A stretch of DNA of 6,570 nt, taken from Bacilli bacterium (GTDB taxonomy: Bacteria; Bacillota_I; Bacilli_A; RFN20; CAG-826). The position numbers and the translations under genes were made by a program. The notes below the pieces were generated by a model. It searched no databases and was not told the origin of the DNA. It saw only the letters and a list, made by a program, of their open reading frames with translations. Below, in pieces: positions 1 to 6,200 of the stretch. Position 1 is the stretch's first letter; every line of letters starts with the position of its first letter. The stretch lies in assembly GCA_024693415.1 (NCBI GenBank), contig JAILKX010000077.1:1-6570 (forward strand). Reading direction: 5' to 3'.

Positions 1-695
1 TCGATCGCTTCGTCGAACACGATGATGTCCCCATTGAGGTTCCAATCGTCGTAGTCGGCGCTTCTGCCATCATGGGGCTTGCCATTAGCTAAAGGCCAGC
101 CGATTTCGGACAGGAATATCGCGCCGTGCTTTTTGGCGGCCAGGTATTCCCTCTCCTTTGGGGTTTTATCGGGGTAGGCACGCTCCAATTCGCGGCTGGA
201 GATATAGGTGATTTCCCGCGGAAGATCATAGGCGTATCCCCATTTTTCCTGGCTTAGGGCCGCAACATGAAGGATGACCTCATAGATCGCGTCCACCACT
301 TCATGGAGGTAGTTTTCGTTGCGGTCTCCGCGCTCAATGGTCTTTTCCCAATCCCACTGGTCGACGTAGATCGAATGGAGGTTGTCGAGGGTTTCGTCCT
401 TCCTGATCGCGTTCATGTCGGTGTAGAGGCCTTTATGGATGGGGAAGCCATATGCCTTGAGGGCGTAGCGCTTCCATTTGGCCAACGAATGGACGATCTC
501 GATCTTCTTGCCGCCGAGCCTGAAGGACACGCTTTCCTCGACGCCGTTCAGGTTGTCGTTCAACCCGGTCGATTCCTCGACGAACAAAGGGGCGCTCACC
601 CTGACAAGGTTCAGCCTTTCAGCAAGAAGGGCCTCGAACTTGTCTTTGAGGTACTTGATCGCGATCTGGGTATCGATTAAGGAAAGGGGACGCAT
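1..695 (-). CDS. asnA: Aspartate-ammonia ligase (AsnA), N-terminal 231 codons; C-terminus beyond the left edge
   Basis: AsnA makes L-asparagine from aspartate, ammonia and ATP in the cytoplasm; it is a class II aminoacyl-tRNA-synthetase-like enzyme of about 330 residues, so about 100 residues are missing here. I translated the minus strand from ATG at 695. Visible family motifs are DTQIAIK (8-14), GLNDNLNGVE (44-53), IVHSLAKWKR (67-76), GLYTDMNAIR (89-98), YVDQWDWE (110-117), HDGRSADYDDW (208-218) and LNGDIIV (220-226). By comparison with the E. coli enzyme from memory, D47, K75, R98, Q113 and D115 match the active-site residues usually cited. The start is chosen because residue 1 falls where family members begin. 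The frame stays open upstream to about 886, but that stretch does not resemble AsnA. The start has no Shine-Dalgarno at normal distance; the nearest good one serves an ATG-TAG just upstream. The gene is divergent from the two-component pair and has no obvious functional link to it. Confidence 0.96.
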   Translation of the reverse strand, partial: MRPLSLIDTQIAIKYLKDKFEALLAERLNLVRVSAPLFVEESTGLNDNLNGVEESVSFRLGGKKIEIVHSLAKWKRYALKAYGFPIHKGLYTDMNAIRKDETLDNLHSIYVDQWDWEKTIERGDRNENYLHEVVDAIYEVILHVAALSQEKWGYAYDLPREITYISSRELERAYPDKTPKEREYLAAKKHGAIFLSEIGWPLANGKPHDGRSADYDDWNLNGDIIVFDEAI

Positions 696-705
696 GAACG
701 AAATT

Positions 706-724
706 CTACATGCTTTTCCCTTCC
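706..724 (-). promoter_or_regulatory. Shine-Dalgarno plus AUG-UAG start-stop pair in front of asnA
   Basis: On the minus strand GGAAGGG (724-718) is followed after 6 nt by ATG (711-709) and at once by TAG (708-706). The asnA ATG lies 10 nt further on, at 695. The purine run is ideally spaced for the start-stop pair and about 22 nt from the asnA ATG, which is too far for normal use. It could feed asnA by reinitiation after the stop, or simply be a remote ribosome entry point. The sequence is clear; the role is inference. Confidence 0.4.
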
Positions 725-919
725 ATAGGAATATCGATTTGCCCGAATCGACCCAATCGCCCCTACAGTGGGCGGAAACTGCTCTCCCGGCAGCGAATAT
801 CGATACACGCATCGCCTGCTTTTGGTTTTTGAGCCGCGCGATAACACCTATTGATGTAGCCGCCATGTTTTTGGCCAATTTCATCAATTAAGACTAGAAA
901 CGCAATGGACAACCACCTT

Positions 920-936
920 ATTTATTTGTAATAAAT
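920..936. repeat. Perfect AT-rich inverted repeat, possible operator
   Basis: ATTTATT (920-926), TGT, AATAAAT (930-936) is a perfect 7-bp inverted repeat with a 3-nt centre. It lies about 20-35 nt downstream of the predicted asnA transcription start, where a repressor could block transcription. The A+T content makes a chance palindrome possible, and no regulator for it is identified. Confidence 0.3.
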
Positions 937-960
937 GGGGCGTGGGGATAATTAACCATA

Positions 961-989
961 TTTATAAATCCGAGTGTCGAAAATAACAA
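961..989 (-). promoter_or_regulatory. Sigma-70-type promoter for asnA
   Basis: Read on the minus strand, TTGTTA (989-984, 4 of 6 to the -35 consensus) is followed by a 17-bp spacer and TATAAA (966-961, 5 of 6 to the -10 consensus). This is the best-formed promoter in the intergenic region. It points towards asnA. Its -35 box lies within a few bases of the first LytTR-type repeat on the other side, so a regulator bound there could affect it. Confidence 0.65.
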
Positions 990-990
990 G

Positions 991-1024
991 TTACGCGAAA
1001 AAAATGCTATCCCACGCGAAAAAA
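991..1024 (+). promoter_or_regulatory. Tandem ACGCGA direct repeats, 21 bp apart: likely LytTR regulator site in front of the response regulator gene
   Basis: TTACGCGAAA begins at 991 and CCACGCGAAA at 1012; the ACGCGA cores start at 993 and 1014, exactly 21 bp apart. LytTR-domain regulators such as AgrA and ComE bind direct repeats spaced by about two turns of the helix. The same pair with the same spacing recurs at 3108-3140, in front of the glycosidase gene. The site lies upstream of the LytTR gene, so autoregulation is the simplest inference. The core differs from the AgrA consensus, as expected for a distant family member. Confidence 0.72.
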
Positions 1025-1049
1025 GAAAGGTTTTGCGGATACGTGCGCG

Positions 1050-1064
1050 CATTATTCGTAATAT
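1050..1064 (+). promoter_or_regulatory. Candidate -10 boxes of the two-component operon
   Basis: CATTAT (1050-1055, 4 of 6 to consensus) begins 36 bp after the core of the right-hand repeat, close to the 35 bp seen at the glycosidase promoter. TAATAT (1059-1064) is an alternative 45 bp away. No good -35 box is present, as is common for activator-dependent promoters. Either choice gives a very short or absent leader before the ATG at 1075. Confidence 0.35.
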
Positions 1065-1074
1065 ATCCACGCAC

Positions 1075-1821
1075 ATGCAAATCAAGATCGCCATTATCGA
1101 GGACGTTGAACAGGAGGCCAATCTTTTAAGGGGCTTCATTAATCAATATTGCCAAGCGGAGAACATCCAAGCCGAAGTCGATGTCTATCCCACCTCAGCC
1201 CAATTCCTCGACCAATTCCACAAGCAGTACAACATCATCTTCTTCGACATCGAGCTTTCGAACGACCAGCTGAACGGAATGGAAACAGCGAAGGTCGTGC
1301 GGGCCCAAGACGAGCAGGCGACCATCATCTTCGTCACGAACCTGAGCCGCTACGCCATCGAAGGATACCGCGTCTCGGCCAGCGACTATATCCTCAAGCC
1401 CATCAATTACGAGGGATTCAAATTCCGCTTCGCCCCGATCGTAAAGCATTACCTCAGCATGGATGAGCGCTGCATCACGATCAAATCCAAGGGGTCCTAT
1501 TACAAAATCAAGGTCAAGGACATCTACTATATCTGCATCATCAACCACATCTGCTACTTCTACGGCACGTTCAAGGAAGGCGACGACGAGAACAACCTCA
1601 CCTGCTTTGAAGCCTGGAAGCAGCTTTCCGCCGTGGCCAAGGAAATCGACAGCGATGACTTCGTCAAGTGCTCGCCGTCTTATCTCATCAACGTCAGCCA
1701 CGTCAATCAGATCCTAAAAGACCGCGTGGTAGTGGGAGCGACCACCCTCCCCTTATCGCGCAACAAGAAAAAAGGGGTGCTGGAGGCATATTTCGCCTCG
1801 TTCGGCAACAATAAGGAATGA
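1075..1821 (+). CDS. LytTR-family response regulator (AgrA-like), 248 aa
   Basis: This is a cytoplasmic DNA-binding response regulator, presumably phosphorylated by the kinase encoded next. The receiver domain (about 1-120) shows the acidic pair E9-D10, phosphoacceptor D58 in IIFFDIEL, T88 in FVTNLSRYAIEGY and K108 in DYILKP. The LytTR DNA-binding domain spans about 134-243, from ITIKSKGSYYKIKVKDI through the CSPSYLINVSHVNQI segment to LPLSRNKKK. Length is normal for the family. The frame opens earlier with TTG at 1033, but ATG at 1075 is preferred: it puts IAIIED at the usual place near the N-terminus, and the candidate promoter lies inside the longer version. No Shine-Dalgarno precedes 1075, so the mRNA may be nearly leaderless. 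Its stop overlaps the kinase start by 4 nt. The upstream ACGCGA repeats suggest autoregulation. Family is certain; targets are inferred. Confidence 0.94.
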   Translation: MQIKIAIIEDVEQEANLLRGFINQYCQAENIQAEVDVYPTSAQFLDQFHKQYNIIFFDIELSNDQLNGMETAKVVRAQDEQATIIFVTNLSRYAIEGYRVSASDYILKPINYEGFKFRFAPIVKHYLSMDERCITIKSKGSYYKIKVKDIYYICIINHICYFYGTFKEGDDENNLTCFEAWKQLSAVAKEIDSDDFVKCSPSYLINVSHVNQILKDRVVVGATTLPLSRNKKKGVLEAYFASFGNNKE

Positions 1822-3101
1822 TTTCACAAACGCCTTTCTTTTGGTTCCTCGAGTGTTTTGAGCTCCGAATGATCATCGGGCTCTTCCTCTTCTCCACGAA
1901 GATGGAGCGCCGCGACCACTTCTACCTGCGGACCCTCATCTTCCTGCCGCTGCTTTTCGGCAACCTCATCTTCCACCTCTGCGGCATCGATCTCTTCTCC
2001 GTCCTCCGCGTCGGGTGGTTCTCCTTCATCTTCATCATCGAATTCCTGATCGGCCTCGGCGTGGTCGCGTTTTGCTACCGGATCGACTATAAGCGCCTCC
2101 TCTACGTCGCCACGGGCGCATATTCCTTCCAAAACGCCGTCAACGCCCTCTATTTCTTTTTCCTCCTGAGGTTCAGCCTTTACGGCAACGACTGGGCTAT
2201 TCTCATCTACATCTCCATCCTCGGCGCGTTCTGGAACGTCCTCTATTTCGGCGTCCTCCGCCAGAAGTGGTTCGTCACCTCGGGCCGCATGGATGCCCTG
2301 CCCATCATCTCTATGATTACCTTCTCCCTCGGGATATTGATGGTCTATTCCTCCTACCTCTCCTTCGGCGTGAGGTCCTCCGCCCAGATCCACATGAACC
2401 AATTCCTGATCTCGGCCCTCATTATCGTCGCCCTCCTGCTCATCATCAGGAACAACGTCCGCGTCACCGAGAAAGAGATCCTCCAGCGCCTCCTCATCGA
2501 AAAGGAAAAGGAATACCGCGTCACGCAGGAAACCATCGCCCTCATCAACCAGAAGTCCCACGACCTCAAGAAGATGATCGCCTACATCAAAGAAGCCGCC
2601 GAGGGCGAGCTCCTCGATGAAGCGCACACCATCGAGGAATCACTCCAGAAATATGACTCGATCGTCCAAACCGGCAACGAGACCGTCGACATCGTCGTCT
2701 CCGAGAAGAAACTCTATTGCTTCAACCACGGCATCAATTTCTCCTGCATGGCCGACGGCAGCCTCCTCAACATGATGTCCAACGTCGACATCTATACCCT
2801 GCTCACCAACGCCCTCGACAACGCGATCGAGGCGACCTCCCTCATCGAAGAACCCGAGAAGCGCAACATCGTCATGGGCATCTCCCGCGTCCGCGGAATG
2901 GTCCAGATCAAGCTCGAGAATTCCTATAAGGAAAAACCCGTCTTCGTCTCCGGCATGCCGATCACCCGCAAGAGCAACAAGCATTACCACGGCTTCGGGA
3001 TGCAGTCCATCAAGACGACCCTCAACAAATACGGCGGATATTTCGACGTGCAGGTGACCCCGGATAAATTCATCCTCCTCGGAACCCTCCCGATCGCCTA
3101 A
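1818..3101 (+). CDS. GHKL sensor histidine kinase (AgrC-like, HPK10-type), 427 aa
   Basis: This is a membrane sensor kinase, the likely partner of the LytTR regulator just upstream. The N-terminal part holds about seven hydrophobic segments (roughly 5-27, 38-57, 64-87, 94-117, 126-147, 160-183 and 193-211). A charged linker or coiled coil follows (about 214-245). The phosphoacceptor is probably H248 in QKSHDLKK. The ATP-binding domain carries the N box NALDNAIEA (N331, D334, N335) and a G box GFGMQSI (392-398), ending in KYGGYF as in the HATPase_c_5 group. The layout matches AgrC-type kinases, which usually sense peptides, but no peptide or processing gene is visible nearby and the sensor part is too variable to name a ligand. 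The start overlaps the regulator stop as ATGA, which implies translational coupling; an AAGGA sits directly against the ATG. M18 at 1869 is a less likely start because it cuts the first helix. Confidence 0.93.
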   Translation: MISQTPFFWFLECFELRMIIGLFLFSTKMERRDHFYLRTLIFLPLLFGNLIFHLCGIDLFSVLRVGWFSFIFIIEFLIGLGVVAFCYRIDYKRLLYVATGAYSFQNAVNALYFFFLLRFSLYGNDWAILIYISILGAFWNVLYFGVLRQKWFVTSGRMDALPIISMITFSLGILMVYSSYLSFGVRSSAQIHMNQFLISALIIVALLLIIRNNVRVTEKEILQRLLIEKEKEYRVTQETIALINQKSHDLKKMIAYIKEAAEGELLDEAHTIEESLQKYDSIVQTGNETVDIVVSEKKLYCFNHGINFSCMADGSLLNMMSNVDIYTLLTNALDNAIEATSLIEEPEKRNIVMGISRVRGMVQIKLENSYKEKPVFVSGMPITRKSNKHYHGFGMQSIKTTLNKYGGYFDVQVTPDKFILLGTLPIA

Positions 3102-3107
3102 ATCAAA

Positions 3108-3140
3108 CCACGCGAAAAAATAACAGCCCCACGCGACATC
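3108..3140 (+). promoter_or_regulatory. Second tandem ACGCGA repeat pair, 21 bp apart: likely LytTR regulator site of the glycosidase gene
   Basis: CCACGCGAAA (core at 3110) and CCACGCGACA (core at 3131) repeat with exactly the 21-bp spacing of the pair at 991-1024. The site starts 7 nt after the kinase stop codon and lies about 130 nt upstream of the glycosidase ATG. Both sites are followed, 12-14 nt after the right-hand core start, by AAAGGT. Shared core, spacing and orientation point to one activator, most simply the LytTR protein encoded here. Confidence 0.72.
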
Positions 3141-3142
3141 CC

Positions 3143-3161
3143 AAAAAGGTGCCGCTTTTTT
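3143..3161 (+). terminator. Weak A-tract/T-tract hairpin after the kinase gene, doubtful terminator
   Basis: AAAAAG (3143-3148), a 6-nt loop and CTTTTT (3155-3160) form a small A/T stem running into T residues. It could partly end the two-component transcript. The stem is weak and lies between the regulator site and the candidate -10 of the next promoter, so it may just be promoter sequence. Confidence 0.2.
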
Positions 3162-3205
3162 AGTCTTTAATAGTTCCATTCGAAGGCATTTAGAGTGCCG
3201 CTTTT
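3149..3205 (+). repeat. Two direct copies of GTGCCGCTTTT in the glycosidase upstream region
   Basis: The 11-mer occurs at 3149-3159 and 3195-3205, 46 bp apart, flanking the candidate -10 box. Copy 2 can fold onto the following A-run and GGC (TTTT 3202-3205 with AAAA 3209-3212; GCC 3197-3199 with GGC 3215-3217), with a mismatched interior, in competition with the base of the larger stem-loop at 3215-3249. No function is known. Confidence 0.4.
3166..3171 (+). promoter_or_regulatory. Candidate -10 box of the glycosidase gene
   Basis: TTTAAT (4 of 6 to consensus) begins 35 bp after the core of the right-hand ACGCGA repeat, a spacing like that of LytTR-activated promoters as I recall them. There is no clear -35 box. 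A start near 3178 would give a leader of about 88 nt. Confidence 0.4.
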
Positions 3206-3214
3206 CATAAAAAA

Positions 3215-3249
3215 GGCTTCGGGTTATTCGTAGAAGAAAACCCGGGGCC
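3215..3249 (+). ncRNA. Strong 5' leader stem-loop directly before the glycosidase Shine-Dalgarno
   Basis: GGCTTCGGGTT (3215-3225) can pair with AACCCGGGGCC (3239-3249) over 11 bp including two G-U pairs, around a 13-nt loop (3226-3238). The stem ends one base before AGGAGG at 3251. It has no U-run and so is not a typical intrinsic terminator. It could stabilise the mRNA 5' end, affect ribosome access, or bind a regulator. It does not match a riboswitch class I know. This is a cis leader element, not a separate RNA gene. Confidence 0.5.
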
Positions 3250-3250
3250 A

Positions 3251-3256
3251 AGGAGG
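3251..3256 (+). promoter_or_regulatory. Consensus ribosome binding site of the glycosidase gene
   Basis: AGGAGG is followed by 9 A/T nucleotides and then the ATG at 3266. It is the strongest Shine-Dalgarno in the window and fixes the glycosidase start, in contrast to the weak or missing sites before asnA and the response regulator gene. Confidence 0.9.
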
Positions 3257-3265
3257 AAAAAATAA

Positions 3266-6200
3266 ATGAAAAGAAAAACATTGCTGGGTGTACTAGCACT
3301 CGCAGCGGGAGGCATCGCTTTAGGCATTGCCGCCGCGGCGCCTGCTTCAGCCGTCTACGCTGAAGACGCCGCCGCGAGCTTAGCCAAGTGGTACCCCGAC
3401 TTCCAGTCTGAGGCTGATCAGGACGAGTATTCGGAAAAGATCAACAACCAGATCATGGAAGAAAGCGTCATCCTTCTCAAGAACGAGAACGATGCGCTTC
3501 CGATCGCCCGTTCCGAAGGCGTCACGCTCATCGGTAATGGTTCCTACCACTTCACCGCCGCAGGTACCGGTTCCGGATCCGGCGGAGGAATCAACGTCAA
3601 CCTTCAGACCGCGCTCCGCAACAACGGCATCGACGTCAACAAGATGGCCGAAAGCTTCTATGGCACGGTGAACAACAAGGTTTCCCTCCCGATCGGCATG
3701 TTCGGCGGATCGACCACCCTCGATGCGCAGGAAGATCCCGCGATCCTCAAAAAGATCGAAGGCAGCTATCGCAACTACAAGACCTTCTTCTGGACCCTCA
3801 CCCGCACCGGCGGCGAAGGCGCCGACCTTCCGACTCAGGCCCTTCCGAGCACCTACGTCAAGGACCCGACCAAGCACTACCTCGAGCTGAACGACAACGA
3901 AGTCAAGATGCTCGCCTACCTTGAAGGACTCAAGGCCGCTGGCGCCATCGACAAACTCGTCGTCCTCGTCAACTCCTGCAACATCATCGAGATGGGCCCG
4001 CTTCAGGACAGCGCCGCCGTCGACTCCATCCTTTGGGTCGGCCAGCCCGGTCCCGATGGACTCCAGGGCGTCGCAAACGTCTTAGTCGGCAAAGCCAGCC
4101 CCTCCGGCCGCACCGTCGACGTCTGGACCCGCGATCATACCCTTGACCCGGTTTGGCAGAACTTCGGCACCAATAACCAGCACGCCGGCATCCAGAAAGA
4201 TGATGACGGCAATATCGTCTACGGCCGTGATGGCGTCACCCCGAATGTCGATAGCACTTCTCCTTATTATTCCAATAGCGTGTACGTGAACAACGGCTCC
4301 GACGATGAACCCGAATACGCTCAGGCCAACGGCCAGACCCACACCGTCGAGTACGAAGAGGGCATCTACCTTGGCTACAAGTACTTCGAGACCGCCTATG
4401 CCGACAAGACCGAAGGCTTCGACTATGACAAGGCCGTCTGCTATCCGTTCGGCTATGGCTTAAGCTACACCACCTTCAGCCAGAAGATCGCCTCCACCGC
4501 CTCCGAAATCGCCGCCGCCATCAACGGCGCGACCTCCGCGGAAGACACCTTCGAACTCAAGGTCACCGTCAAGAACACCGGCGGCGTCGCCGGCAAGGAA
4601 GTCGTCCAGATCTACAACCACGCCCCCTACACCAAGGGCGGGATCGAAAAGGCCGAAATCTCCTTGGTCGGATTCGCCAAGACCAAGATCCTGAAGCCGG
4701 GCGCCTCCCAGACCGTCACCGTTGAAATCCGCGTCGGCGACCTCGCCTCCTTCGACTACAACGACGCCAACGCCAACGACTACAAGGGCTATGAACTTGA
4801 AGCGGGCAACTACGAGCTCCGCCTCATGAAGAACTCCCATGAGCTCATCGAGGCCCTCCCGGTCGAACTCACCGCGAAGACCACCGTCCTCGATAACGAT
4901 GACGATGCCACCAACAACGCGCTCTTCTCCAATGGCGATGACTTCGACAGCTTGCTCATCCTCAAGGACGAGGAATCCAAGGCCACGATGAAGACCATGA
5001 GCCGCACCGACCTCAAGGCGACCTTCCCGACCGCCCCGAAGAACTCGGATAAGCTCTATGGCGACCGCCTGATCGCGTTGCTTCCCTATAACGGAGCCAA
5101 CACCCCGGGCGCCAATACCAACGAATCCCGCTACCTCGGCGCCATCAACGGCTCCGACGATAAGGAAACCGATCCTTGGTACAAGACCAACGCCGACATC
5201 CCGTCCACCTGGACCCAGGCCGCTTCGACCGATGGCCGCACCGGCGGCAAAGTCGAGGTCATGCTTGCCAAGATGGCCGGCTACGACTACTTCGACACTG
5301 AGACCATCATGCCGACTGGCCACCCCTACGCCGGCAAGACCGCCGCTGAAGCTTGGGACCTCTTCATGAACCAGCTCACCCTCGCTGAAATGACGAGCCT
5401 CCTCAACTCCGGCCAGTACATGACCCCGGGTCTTGCCTCCGTTGGCAAAGCCCAGGCCACTGACCAGGACGGCCCGGCCTCCCTCAAGGGCTGCTACACC
5501 TTCGCCTCCGCGACCAACATCGCGGCGACCTGGAACGTCGAGCTTGCCTACGAACGTGGCCGCGCCACCGGCAACTACTCGCTCTTCTCCGGTCAGTCCG
5601 GCTGGTATGCGCCTTCCATGAATACGCACCGCTCGCCGTTCTCCGGCCGTAACTTCGAATACTACTCTCAGGATGGCTTCCTCGCCGGCAAGATCGCCTC
5701 GCAGGATGTCAAGGGCTTCCAGGATAAGGGCGGCTACGCCTTCATCAAGCACTTCGCCGTCAACGATCAGGAAACCGACCGTATGGGTACCGGCACCTTC
5801 GCGACCGAACAGGCGATCCGCGAGAACCACATGAAGACCTTCGAGATCTCCGTCAAAGAAGGCGGCGCCAAGGCAGTCATGACCTCCTTCAACCGCATCG
5901 GCGCGATCCCCGCTTCCGGCAACTACATGTCGATCAACGGCATCCTCCGCGGCGAATGGGGCTTCCACGGCCACATCGTCACCGACTACTACATGGGCCC
6001 GCTAGCCAAGGGCAACATGGCGATCCGCGCTGGCGCTGAAATGCCGCTCGGCCGCAACAACTGGGGCGGAATCGGCGGCGTCTGGGATGCTGCTCTCCGC
6101 GATGGCAACGGCGGCGTCCGCTTCGGCAACGCAACCGATGGCGTCCAGCCCGAGTCCCCGACTCAGTACTACGCGATCCGCGTTGCCGCCCTCCACGTCC

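Larger units (their letters stand above)
696..954 (-). other. Long (about 260 nt) asnA 5' leader, no recognised riboswitch
   Basis: If transcription starts about 7 nt after the -10 box at 966-961, the asnA mRNA has a leader of about 260 nt. I looked for the T-box antiterminator sequence (AGGGUGGNACCGCG) that often precedes asparagine genes and for a terminator with a U-run, and found neither. Structure seen: a 5-bp hairpin CGCCC/GGGCG (758-762 with 770-774, 7-nt loop) and two direct copies of GAATATCGAT (729-738 and 795-804, read on the plus strand). No protein-coding gene is supported here. Confidence 0.4.

Noticed and set aside
696..886. In-frame upstream extension of asnA (ATG near 884 and others)
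   Set aside because: The frame is open by about 60 codons, but the translation does not resemble AsnA, whose family N-terminus begins at the ATG at 695; no ribosome binding site supports an earlier start.
267..891. Plus-strand open frames overlapping the asnA region (267-680 and 478-891)
   Set aside because: They lie opposite a clear AsnA coding frame with all family motifs; the translations resemble nothing.
846..920. Possible T-box-like sequences on the minus strand (AGGTGTTATCGCG, AAGGTGGTTGTCC)
   Set aside because: They match the T-box core only loosely, lie far from the gene start and lack a following terminator stem and U-run.
905..931. Tiny plus-strand frame of 8 codons that might encode a signal peptide
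   Set aside because: No ribosome binding site, far too short for a pheromone precursor, no leader or processing motif, and most of it overlaps the AT palindrome.
918..1139. 73-codon minus-strand frame across the divergent promoter region
   Set aside because: It starts inside the response regulator gene, crosses the ACGCGA repeats and the asnA promoter, and shows no ribosome binding site or family resemblance.
1824..2627. 267-codon minus-strand open frame opposite the kinase gene
   Set aside because: Extremely acidic, repetitive D/E translation, again a shadow of C-ending codons; the sense frame is a clear histidine kinase.
4460..5974. Long open frame of 504 codons on the minus strand opposite the GH3 gene
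   Set aside because: It is a product of the strong NNC codon bias of the sense gene. The translation is a low-complexity run of G, V, A, E and D with no domain, and the sense strand has full GH3 motifs.
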